From Aphrophora alni (lineage: Eukaryota > Arthropoda > Insecta > Hemiptera > Aphrophoridae), in assembly GCA_963513935.1 (NCBI GenBank), contig OY740765.1, positions 147,027,830 through 147,091,829 of the forward strand: 64,000 nucleotides of DNA, written 5' to 3'. Shown here in pieces: positions 22,819 to 33,915 of the stretch (position 1 is its first letter; every line of letters starts with the position of its first letter). Both the position numbers and the translations under genes were made by a program. The notes under the pieces are model-generated. The model ran no database searches. It saw only the letters and a program-made list of their open reading frames with translations, and was not told where the DNA came from.

Positions 22819-23080
22819 ACTAGCAGAGTGCCCGTCCTTCATACGGGGTTGATGTATATTTGTATTGTATAATGGAGTATAGATAATTGAGTGCTAAGGG
22901 AATTTTCAAGGCCAGTAGGGCGGTGCCCTGGTGGAATTTCTAAATAAAAATAGGCCTATGTGTTAACCAGGGACCCTAAGAATGTCCATGTACAATTTCA
23001 GCTTAATGGGTCCAGTAGTTTTTACGTGATTGAGTAACACACACGCATATATACACACACACACACAGACAGACACCATT
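22819..23080 (+). repeat. RTE-related SINE/LINE 3'-end remnant
   Basis: It starts ACTAGCAGAGTGCCCG and ends with TGGGTCCAGTAGTTTTTACG, GATTGAGTAACACAC and a CA/CAGA tail. This wording is typical of a widespread class of insect short elements with RTE-like 3' ends. No coding part. The call is by resemblance only. Confidence 0.5.
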
Positions 23081-26000
23081 AGAATATGAAAGTATATGTA
23101 GTAATGATCTTAGGAAGAAGATGATTGAGATTTAGCAAGCATCATGGACCTGAAAGCATGGATCTGGATGAAGTTGGGAGAAGTAAATTATTATGTTACT
23201 CAAGCGCTTACCGGATACGGTATAGTTATTTATATATGTTTAAGATACAAATTGTGGAGAGGGAGATACCACTCAATACATGCTTTTACGTTATAATAGA
23301 TGTAATACTAACAGGGAGAAGTTAAGTTTGATGTTGTGTTGTTAGTCTAAGGCCTCCACACTAGTGGGTTGTTTGCTGGACAAGAAACATAACTGGTTAG
23401 CTGTTGTGAACTTCATATCATACATTCTAACTCAGAAAGCGGAAGAGAGTAAATTAATTTTAATGTAATAGTCCATACCTGGCAGAAATTAAAGTAGAGA
23501 GAAAATTGATGTGAAAAAGTTGATATAGGAAGGTTTTACTCTGAAGAAATGTGTGAGCAGTTCCATTGGAGGTTTAGGTTTAATGGATATACCGGCAAGA
23601 CTCACGGAGTCACCTGAGAACACGTGTTCTCTGATGGTGTTTAAAGCATTCCCCCTCTATCGAAAAATCACACTGATTGGTTGGTTCTAGTTAGACCAGT
23701 CAGAACGCATCTATGCCAGTTTCTATAAATCAGGAAACTTATAGTGCTTATCTCTATTTATAATCTAATTTATAAATTTCTAATTGTAATTAATTGGGTA
23801 TTTATGACTTCACTTGTAAATACCATAAAACCTAGTTTATTTTATTTTATTTCAAATCTGGTGATAAACAATATTAGTAATACCTCTTGACCTACCCCTG
23901 TTATAATTCCACAAGAGTTCTTTAGCCCTGATATTCTTTCCCATAAGTGGGATGTTACGGTGTCTTAGTTCGACTCCTCTTGAGTAGCATTTTTTACCTT
24001 TCTCTCCTACGTTTATTATATTCCCATTGTCGAGGAAATCTCAACAAAGTATAGGACTCACCATGGTAATATACTCAACAGAAGAAGTGCTCCATTTTAC
24101 TATCTAAAGGTTGTTATTTTTTGTTTCTCTCTTCGTGTTCTCTTACAAGCAGATAGGGAAAGGATGGTCCCCCCTGACTGAGCCTCGCATGCTTAGTATG
24201 CAACATTTTTGTACTGTGCCATTAACTTCATTAACACATGGTTGAAAACAGAAGAAAAATGTGATGAGGACATAGTAGAAAGGGGGGAAAGTTAACAGCT
24301 GAGTGGCAGTTAGTGAAAAAGGACAGACAAAATAGATTAAGAAAGATACATCTACATGGGAGTAGGAGCACAAACCATATGAATGACCTGTAAACAACAT
24401 GAAGAGTAGTGATCTGAGAAGGTGATCAGTCCACCAGCCCCTACACACCAAAGACATTATAACTTACATTTGAGTTTTTTCAATCATTGGTTAAAAAAAA
24501 AAAATTAATACCAGACATAATACATATTTTCCTTTCTGTCTGATTTTTTAAAAAATATGTCCTTTTTTATAACAACTCGATAAGCTATTTCTTATTCATA
24601 ATTCCCAAACCAAAGTTCTTTGGGAGATGACGAGCATTTAGGTGGTATCAAAAACGTTATTGGATATTTTGAGCAACTCTAATTTTTGTGTTATTTTTAT
24701 GGGCAAATTTTTAGTTAAACTCATGGTGATTATATTTTACAGACATTATTAAGAACATACAGACAAAACTTTTATTTACTAAATATATTTTTGACTCTTG
24801 AGGGACCATAGGGATTTCATCATCAATTTGTTTTCGCATAATGGCACTTTTTCTTTATGTATAATTAAAAAAATATAATGACCCGATTTTAAAATTAAGT
24901 ATTAAGTCATTAATATGTCTGAGCAGGAATTATTTAGTGCAAAATGTCTTAAAGTGTATTATATATATGTTTATATACTTCCTAAGTATCTCCTTGCAGT
25001 ATATAAATTGTTTGCAACTTACAATTTTGGACACTGTGCCTTTAGACTACTACAATTGTTGAATCACCAAGTCTTCAAAATGTCCGTGGAACGTTAAAAT
25101 ATAAACAAGATTTACCTGCAAAAATTTATTTATTCAATCCAATGAAATTTGTATTATAACAATTATTTATTGACTTTCATACTATTTTTCTATTGTAGTC
25201 CCATACCACTCCAATATACCTGTTCCAGCTCAGGAAGTTCCTAATTTCAGAAGAGTATATTTACTTGAGTCTAAAAAACTTATTTCCACCCTTTTCACAA
25301 CTCTGCAGAAGTTGTAGACTGCAACCAATCTTTTTTCTTTGTGTTCATGTTTTAAAAGATTAAGAACCCATCTGACACTTATATTGTTAAATTTAAAACA
25401 ATCTTTACTTTACCAATGTTTCTTCACTACCCACACTTATTTCAAATTTCTCTGACAATAATTCCCTATTGTCTTAAATTAGTGCATCAGCTTGTCTTGA
25501 CTGGTTGAAGTTATCAACCAACGACTATGTGGTTCATTTTCAACTCTTACTTCACCTTATTTAAATGGCTTGCACCAATCATAAGAGACTCTCATTTCCA
25601 AACTGATTTTTAAGTATCAAATAAATTTGAGATTTAAAGACACCTTCATTTGTCAAAAATCTAATGATAATTCACTGCTCAACACTTCTGTGTACCTCCT
25701 GCTACACCATGTTGATTGCAACTAACAGGAAAGATAAAAAAATAACTAGCATGACTAATGACAAGGTCAGACATGTATATGTTTATCCAATGAGTTATGA
25801 TTACCTTGAGCTCTTTAGAAGAACAGAGCATGAATATTCCTGCTTATATTTAAATGCCCCTTCTATTAAAACCACATGCTTTTTGAAGACCTAATGATAC
25901 TACAAAAGACTAATAAAAACTTTTAAAATGTCAAGACGTCATTAAGTTACAAACTACTTATGTACTGCATAACTTGTAAACATTAATTTTTAATTTTGCA

Positions 26001-27058
26001 AGTATTTGTTTTAATGCAAAAGATTTTAGATGTGTAGTCAATCTTTTGAGAACATTGGCCTTTAGCTGATGATTTTTATTTATTTTTTTAACTATAGGTC
26101 GTAATTTCTATCCATAGCAACTTGTCAGTCCCTGTAGTGTCTTGAATTGTACTCTGTAGCTTTCATTCATATACAAGTTATGAAAAAGTTCCCATTTACT
26201 GATTTCTCTTCATGTGCAACTGGTTCCGGATTTAATCTCTGTGGAGACTCAAAAAAGTTACAAGTGTTGACCAAAAGTGGAAAGCTATGATTGATAGTCC
26301 TTGCCCCGCAAATGTTGATACATTGTCATGAGGAAATGTAACATGTCACATTATACTTTCTAATCTCCTTGATAATTACTATTTATTCGAAACATCTGTA
26401 AACAAAATATGAGAAAGTTTGTGCCAGTTCTCTAGTATAGTTTATTTATTTGAGTTTTTAATATATTATAAATTTTTGTATTATGAACACAATCTAGTCT
26501 ATCTTCACAATAAGAAATGTGTAAGATATAAGTTTTAAAAAGCAGTTTTATTAAAGTTCAATACAAAATATTTTAATATATGTTCGAGCCTATATTATCC
26601 CTTAAATGCTGTAGATTTTAAGTAAGGAGATAACCTGAGTAACTATAAGACTCCATCACAAAAACACTTTGAATTTATTAAAATACTAAAAGAATTATAA
26701 ACAAAAGTAATCACCGAACTAACCTATAAAATATTAGCCGATAAAACACATTATAGTTGTAACAGGGGAACTGATATTTTGTATCTTTTACATACCAAGT
26801 TAACAGCTTATTACTACAATATAAAAATTCTAGCTACTCTAATCCCCCTTTTTGGAAATCAAACTGTTTACAATGCTATATTTATGTAGGGTTAGTAAAT
26901 GCTCCAATTATTTGAATTTTTAATTCAAATTTGGTATATAGGCTCTGTTTTATTAATTGGCACATTTGTTTATAAATTTCAGTCGGCTAATTTTCAAATT
27001 TAATAAATGTTTTTTGGCAAATGATTTTTCAACTACAGCCAACATTTTGCAACATTAA
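23081..27058. other. intron with no gene recognised
   Basis: AT-rich intron. A moderately GC-richer block at 24100-24460 holds a 104-residue minus-strand open frame without recognisable domains. No terminal repeats or exons of good splice quality were seen. Confidence 0.4.
23616..23631. other. perfect 16-bp palindrome with E-box core
   Basis: GAGAACACGTGTTCTC is a perfect palindrome centred on CACGTG. It could bind a bHLH dimer, but a single site in an intron may be chance. Confidence 0.35.
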
Positions 27059-27389
27059 CACTTTGAAGCCTAACTCGCGCTGCTTTCCTACTGTGCCTGG
27101 GGGTTTTGGACATGTTTTTAAAAAATTGTGGTATTTGTTATATTTATCATATATGACTTATTATATATCATTTTAAACCTAAATAAATTACCTTTTGAAA
27201 TATATATATACATGTAAATAGATATTTTACTCACAGTCAACACTCCTTAGTCTTGAAAAAGGGTAAAATACACACACAAACAAAAATAGCTACACAGCAC
27301 TTCACTAAACATAACTATAACTAAAATATTTATATAAACAAACACTAAAATACCGGCCTAACTACTAAAATAAACTAAAAGATTACTTG

Positions 27390-28079
27390 GTAATTAGGCT
27401 ATATAGCAGAGCTGCCTCACTTCAAAATAAATTTTTATGGGTTTTATTCGTCAAATAAATGTTGGAAAAATATTTTATTATCGAAAAAAAAGTGTCGGAA
27501 AGATGATTACATAATATAATTACACAAGAAAATCTTAATCAGAGTCAAATTCTGCTGCAAATTCAGTAAAAGAGGAATTTATTGAATTTAAATGTATTTC
27601 ACTCGTAATTCGCCATAAATGATGAAAACGAGTATTATACTCATTGTACTTTCTTTTAAACATAAATTCGGCTATATGGCCATGGAAATGTTGTTTTGAA
27701 TTTCCATATCGCGGCACATTTCCTCGCACTTCCCTCCATTGGCGTTCAATTGTCTGCGTATGTGCTTAAGTGTACGCATATGTAGGGCTGTATTATTATA
27801 TGTCACGAAAGGTTTGACCAGGTTGCTATATATATATATATATATAACCACCTGGCCAAACCTTCCGTACGTTTATTGAAGTGAATGTCATGAGTATGAA
27901 AGATAACACAGAGTTAATTTTTTCACGAAAAAACTACTTGTGTAATTGTATTATTGTATTATGTAATCATCTTTCCGACACTTTTTTTCGATAATAAAAT
28001 ATTTTTCCAACATTTATTTGACGAATAAAACCCATAAAAATTTATTTTGAAAGTGAGGCAGCTCTGCTATATAATTACC
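27390..28079 (-). mobile_element. non-autonomous Merlin element nested in a piggyBac-type MITE (690 bp)
   Basis: Flanked by a 9-bp direct repeat, GATTACTTG (27381-27389 and 28080-28088). The inverted ends are about 140 bp and begin GGTAATTA, containing ATATAGCAGAGCTGCCTCAC; the left end has four extra bases (GGCT). Merlin elements make 8-9 bp duplications, and the minus-strand remnant transposase at 27535-27780 is of the ISXO2/IS1595 type. The centre has a further hairpin around a TA run (27808-27870). Confidence 0.85.
27535..27780 (-). pseudogene. Merlin (ISXO2-like) transposase C-terminal remnant
   Basis: Reads HTQTIERQWREVRGNVP, RYGNSKQHFHGHIAEFMFKR and KYNEYNTRFHHLW, about 80 residues. 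This is the C-terminal signature of Merlin/IS1595-type transposases, including the catalytic Glu region (TIE) and the HxAEFxxR motif. The N-terminal DD region is absent, so it cannot act alone. Its 3' end overlaps the long terminal inverted repeat. Confidence 0.8.
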
Positions 28080-28442
28080 GATTACTTGTATAACTCAAAA
28101 CATATTTAGTATTCAAGAAAAACAACAAACAAACATAACGAATCTTGATTACTCAGTCACTAACTTTGAACTAAACAAACGTTTGCTACGTTCCTCGTAG
28201 ACGTGTTACGTTGCCTAGCATCAGATTTATATTTAGTCCATATCAACAGCACAGACTATTCGAAAATCAAAGACATGCAAAGATAAATAACCAATTAGCT
28301 AAGCAAAAGTGCCGAAACCCGATTATATGCCGACATCGCGATTATAGATTATTTAGCGCAGCCCGATGTATACTCGGGCTCCGGCGGCGAGCGCTGTTGC
28401 GACTTCCCGACCTATACTCGGGCTTAGGCTTCAAAGTGTTAA

Positions 28443-31285
28443 AATATGTTCATATTGATGTCCAAACAATTTTTCTACAATAAAAAAATAAGATATTTAT
28501 CACTTAAAAACAAAATTTATTAAAATATAACCGAAAAAACAGCAATAATAGGTCTAGTAATAGGAATAGTCTATAAGCTAGGTTTTACTGTAGTTAAATA
28601 TGTTCGTTAGAAAAGAAAAAGATTCCAAAATTTCAGACTATTTTATTAGTTCCTTCCTTATTAAAGTTTTTCTAAGCCTAAAATAGCTCTTTTGTGCAGT
28701 TTAACAATTTATACCAAATACAAGTTTGGCAAACAAGCAAATAATAAATTTAAAAATAACAAATGGAATTCTCAGCTGCATCCAACTGAATATCAAACCT
28801 AAAGTAAAATTCCTAACTTAGTCTAACATGTAAACAGGAACACAAAAATGGACAGAAATGTAGCCAGGTCTGGCATATAAAGACTGATAAAGTAGTTTAT
28901 TGCACATAAAAATGCATTGCCATCAACCAAGCTTGAACAACCTTCATAACTTTTGACAGTTCACTATTCGAACTATAGCAACTATGCTAACTAAGCCATC
29001 CTGCTCTCTTTTTTTTATCTCTTTCTAACCATATGAATAAAATTATCATTTTACTTTTGTTATTACAGTTGTTTTAAAGATGATGAAAGGTAACGTACAA
29101 CAATGTGTAATAAGTTGAAAAAGAAGCTTGTGTTATTTTTGTAGGCTAGTGTTTAATATACAAACTCGTTTAACTAAGGCTTTACAAAAACTACTTCCCA
29201 CTTGAAAATCCAATCCACAAAAAAGGAAAATACAGAACATACATTGATTTATTGTCTATTATACAAACAAGTTTTAACTGCTGGGAACTTTTTCATAATA
29301 CCTTAAATTTATTTAGGAAAATGTATGTATGTTTGCAGTAACAGAGAATGTTTGTATACAGACATATAGTTTTATTTGTCAACAGGTATGGAATGATATA
29401 AAATCTATCCTATTTATGTATGAATTATTACAACCTTACAACCTTTATAGTGTAGGTTATGTTTCAAGGTGGTAGCATTTTTCTGTTTATATACCTGACA
29501 GAATTAACATGTTATTATTAATATTTATGTAGTATTTATTATCATATTGAGCTAAAAATATCCACTACGGCTGCAGTACACAATTGATTTGTCATAAGTA
29601 AAATTTATAAATATCAAACTTTACATGTAGTACTACAAATAAATTGATTTTTCCTTGACATCTTTATTTTATGCCGATTAGAGTAATGAAGACAAGGCAG
29701 TAGGTAACACATGAAAAAACTAACACATCAACAAAGCTTAAATCTGCATAACCTGTGACTGTTCATTAATCGTAACTGTGGTGAAATATGCCTCTTGTTC
29801 TACCAATTTAATTACACCACACAGATAAACAACACAGACATGAATATTTTTACAACTCCAACTTTTTAACTGAATAAAATGCCCATTGATCCATGAAAAT
29901 TTGCAGACTTCTTCAAACTCAACAATAGATTCCCCCTTTTTTAAATATTGCAGCAGTTTGTTGTACAACTTTTTTGGCCAAATGTAAAAAAAATGTGTTT
30001 TTTGACTTCAATTGTTGAATTTTACACTAGTTTTCTCAAAAACTACTTAACTTATAGTTCTGGAACCTGTTTTATTAAATTTGTTAGGTCAAAAACCATA
30101 AGAAACAATTGAATTTGTCTTTTAATTTACCTTTCCAGAATTCCAGGTGGCCCTTATTTAACCTAGGGTACAAAATTCTGGGCAAAATCTTTCGCTAGTC
30201 ATAACTCGCTAACGAAGCATTTCCGGACCTATGTTTATATAACTTTTTTTCTTTACTTTTATATGTAGTATGAGCTCCTGAAGTTTCTGCATATCTTCGT
30301 GAGTCACCCTGTATCAACTGTTTTAAGGAGAATTAGTTGTTCTATTATGACGCTGTAGAATCTATTTATTTACATCATCCAAATGTTTCAAAGTAACGTG
30401 TTTTTTTTTGAAGTTGTACAGTGATCAGTTACTTTTTCATTTAGACATGTAGTATAGAGGTAATTAAGTTATAGGTCAAAAATAGTTTTGGTGCTCTACA
30501 GCCCAAATGTGTCGATCGATTTCAATCATATTTGGTATATTTTTTTTTTTTTTTTTCCCTTCATTTTTTCAATAAGTCAAAATTTGGAGATAACTGCTAT
30601 TTCCTCAACATTACCTCTACGATTTTGATCACATAAGGACCTAAATAAAACAATTTGGTTGTTATGTAAAAAAATATGAGTTATCGGTAAAAAAATAATA
30701 ATAAAATCTACCCTGGTACTGTAATTTCTCAAATTCGGCTCTATGGATTTCGATCAAAGTTGAGTGAAATGTGAATATTAATAACCCAAACCTGCTTGCA
30801 AAATAACAATTTACAGATAATTATCAAAAATTAACCTTGACTGCCGTCATTAAAAGGGTGAGTTTTTTCAAATATAATGTAACCTGATGACGTGTTTATG
30901 GCACAAGAGAAGCAAGTTTAAGCCCTTATTTTATTTTCAACAGAGTCCACAGTTATTTTCACTTTTTGATTGATAAATACCAAAATTTAAGTTAGTTTTT
31001 ATTTGTTTTTAGGAGTGGGTAGATGAGATTTGCACCGGTTAAGTAAAGTCCTTTATGGTTGCTATTTTAAAATAATTGGTAAAATTTCATACGATTATGC
31101 ACATGCGTGACTCATTGTAGACAACTTTAAAGAGTTTGAAGATTACTCGATTTCTAGATGCATGGCAAGTAGTATTTCCATTCAGTAGTTTCCCAATAAT
31201 ATTTTAAATCTTTATTTGTCATTAAAGTATTCTGAAAATGTTGATTTTCTGTATGTGTTGATTTATTTGTACGTTTGATAAACAG
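28443..31285. other. intron; possible repeat end near 30318
   Basis: AT-rich intron. The stretch about 30180-30318 (ATAACTCGCTAACGAAGC ... GAGTCACCCTGTAT) has the wording of a transposon end, but no matching opposite end was found. The segment about 30660-30790 resembles 52030-52190 (shared ...CCCTGGT.CTG and TCGGCTCT...TTTCGAT), probably another repeat family. A T-run lies at 30541-30556. Confidence 0.35.
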
Positions 31286-31387
31286 GACGGAGCAAAAGAA
31301 AAAGTAGCTTGGACTGAAGTTTCAAAACCTTGGCCTTCTCACAACTTAGGGAACCTCACTCCTGCTGATAGGCATGGCTCTGTGCAG
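31286..31387 (+). CDS. gish: casein kinase 1 gamma exon (LTPADRHGSVQ segment)
   Basis: 102 nt, 34 codons, phase 0 to 0, bounded by acceptor GATAAACAG and donor CAG|GTAAAT. It encodes DGAKEKVAWTEVSKPWPSH and NLGNLTPADRHGSVQ, the linker of insect CK1 gamma between the kinase and the lipid-modified tail. Because it is symmetric, skipping would keep frame. The upstream intron is 18.4 kb and filled with transposons. Confidence 0.9.
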
Positions 31388-32184
31388 GTAAATATACAAA
31401 ATTATATCACAAATTTGAAAAATCAATCAGTGAAGAGTTTTGTTTAAATGTTTTCATATTACGAGGCATTTTTATCCAATGAAATGCTGCACCCTTCTTT
31501 GTTTCATTCCCGCTTATTCCTACAAATGCTACGATTTGTTGGGGAATTTTTTTTTTCTTATTTGCTAAGTAGATTTATTGCATTCTTTCCTTCTTTTATT
31601 GTGTGGTTTATGAGCTGTCTGACGTGATATCTGGAGTGAATAAGTAAAACCCCCTTTTTTAAGACTAATTGTATTAAGTCACAAAAGATCCTTTTGGGTT
31701 GCAGTGACAGGAGGCTGAGTAGCCTTGGATCCCTCTGTAAAGCTAATTCTCTTAGTAACAGTGATTGCAGCAATGTAGATATTGCTTTTATTTTTCAGTA
31801 ATATTGCTTTGTTAATGCAATATTAATCAAAATTGTAGTCCATTTTGATTCAAATTTGTCATATAAGTAGGCCTATCATAATATTACCATGTAAGAAATA
31901 CTACATGTACATTTCATTGATAGATAATTTTAGTCTTATAAAGACCAACTGGTTTCTGTAACAGTGCAGTATGTCCATAAAGTTATGGTGGAGTATGGAA
32001 TAAATGTATAAACAAAAATAAAAGAATAGATCAGAAAGTTTTTTTTCTTCTTGTTTATCTGAGTTCTATGTGTTACGTGTGGGTAACTCTGCAAACATCT
32101 AAGTGATACTCAGCTCTTCTATACTCGAACTAGAATGTCTGAAGTTATTGATACTATTATTGTTTTTTGAATTTGTTATTTCAA
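31388..32184. other. intron, nothing recognised
   Basis: No exon, repeat or terminal repeat identified. A minus-strand 71-residue frame (31558-31773) has no motif. Confidence 0.4.
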
Positions 32185-33560
32185 ATGTTCGATGTTCCGA
32201 ATCCTTTCACTGTAGACATTTTGTTTAACTTACCCCCATAATTAAATTTCTCATCAAGAAAATCAGAAACCACATTCACATAGTGATGCAGTGCTCTATC
32301 TTGCTGAAAATTCAACTTTTCATTTTCAATTAAGGGAATATTAAGAGATATAGCTCCAATATAATAAGGTAGGACAATTCCACTTAACATACTTTCAGGA
32401 AAGAAAAAGAGGCCAAAAATCCCAAGCAAGAGGTACCGCACATTGACTTTTGAGTTATCCCACTTATTCCTTTTGTTGTTGACAAAAAATTTCTTGTTTA
32501 ACAAGTGACAAAATATTAATGCTAGGATACTAAAATATAACAATGGAAATAAATATACAGCCACACACAGTAATACAAACATAACAAATTCAATAGAATA
32601 ATACAAATTAAACTTAAAATTTAACAAATAATATAATTACAATAACAAAGGAATTTTATTGGGCATAGCAAAGGAATTGTCCTCTATCCACTGCATTCAT
32701 GAACAAATCTCGACTACTGTATATATACTCCCCAGCAACAACAAACCTCAATACTCTCTATATTTTTTACAGACTTCGGAAGTCTATTATATAGAGTAAT
32801 TCCAGTCTGAGCCAGGAGTCTTTTATAGATGTTCAACTATCTAAAAATCTTCTTGTGTCATAAAAATGAAAATCAATATTATGAACTGTATACGTCTTAA
32901 ATCGACAATATAATATACTTCAGGGATATACCCACTTGTGAGAGTTAGATTTCACGATTATTCTTATTACCCCTTTTCTGTAGGACAAATAACCTTTGTA
33001 AATTTTGTTTATTATCCTATAAGATAATCTCATAATTTAAATAGGAATGTATGAGACCATAATAACCCAACTTTAATACAACACAGTATTTGGACAAATT
33101 ACAGAGCATTACCACTCCCGAAGTTATTTTATGGCATCTATATATCAAACTGTCCACTGTCTATAACTAAACCTAAAAATTTAGCAGACTCAATCACATC
33201 ATGGCAATTTACATTTCCTGAAAGTTGCAAAGTGGACTCATCACAAACCATAACTCTGTTCAGAAAATTCTCAATTTCATCAAGTACTTTTCTAGCAAAC
33301 TCGTACCATTTAAAGCCGAAAAGCATACAACAAATGAAGTTCATATAGCCTGTAAACCTGAGCCTTTTTTCCAAATCTAGTGAACTATTGATTTTGAAAC
33401 ACCTAATTCTCAAGTATGATTTTTGTAAACTTTGATGCTCTTTTTTATATTTTCAACAGTTTCATTAGTGACTGATCTATCTAAATGCTTTTTGTGTAAA
33501 CACGCCGATACTTACATTGAACTAGAGTTAGAGAATTGAATTTTACAAGCCATAAAATGT
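32185..33560 (-). pseudogene. mariner-like transposase interrupted by a LINE fragment
   Basis: The N-terminal side (about 33560-33200) ends in WYEFARKVLDEIENFLN, RVMVCDESTLQLSGNVN, the first catalytic Asp motif (normally DEA.F). The C-terminal side (about 32485-32185) reads WDNSKVNVRYLL, GLFFFPESMLSG and NFQQDRALHHYVNVVSDFLDE, the second catalytic Asp motif (QQDGA in intact copies, here QQDRA). Between them sits LINE sequence at 32640-33195. The remnant reads on the minus strand throughout and has lost its C-terminal third. Confidence 0.75.
32640..33195 (-). pseudogene. LINE ORF2 C-terminal/3' fragment nested in mariner
   Basis: On the minus strand, ESAKFLGLVIDS is the RT thumb-side motif (AKFLGIxIDS), followed by decayed sequence and FMNAVDRGQFLCYAQ with a stop near 32660, matching the typical C-terminus of Jockey-like ORF2. 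This looks like a 5'-truncated insertion in the same orientation as the host transposase. Its tail continues AT-rich for up to ~150 bp and the junction is not sharp. Confidence 0.6.
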
Positions 33561-33649
33561 AAAGAACTTTCTTTTGTACGATTGTTATATTTATTTTTTA
33601 GATAAAATGGAAATAAAACTAAATAACAATCATTACAATGTTTCCTTAA

Positions 33650-33876
33650 AAGGTTGCCTGCCGCGCTTTATGGTGTCTTGGCCCTGGGGCCACGATTTTT
33701 TTTTTAGTAAAATTTGGTATTGTTGATTTATTTTGGTTCAAAATATCTAACTTAATACATTTCAGTAGTTTTTTTGTTTAAACAGCCGTTTTTTGGCAAG
33801 TACCATATTGGTACTCATGGCCTCAGGATACAGCTTTAGGTTTGGTTGTTGTTTTACATATTAAAAATTTATAAGC

Positions 33877-33915
<39 letters not shown>

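Larger units (their letters stand above)
27059..28438. mobile_element. piggyBac-type MITE split by a Merlin element (1380 bp)
   Basis: Perfect 15-bp ends, CACTTTGAAGCCTAA at 27059-27073 and its complement at 28424-28438, are flanked by TTAA at 27055-27058 and 28439-28442. The right subterminal region has two copies of a palindromic motif of the form CCCGA..TATACTCGGG (about 28363-28378 and 28406-28422). No transposase of its own is visible. Without the inserted Merlin element (27390-28079 plus one 9-bp repeat) it would be about 680 bp. Confidence 0.85.

Noticed and set aside
24143..24457. 104-codon minus-strand frame in a GC-richer block
   Set aside because: Cys/Phe-rich without domain similarity that I can name, and no promoter or splice evidence.
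32181..32627. 148-codon minus-strand frame that looks like a membrane protein at its start
   Set aside because: The hydrophobic part is AT-rich LINE-tail sequence and the rest is mariner transposase (SKVNV, FQQDRALHHY), so it is composite.
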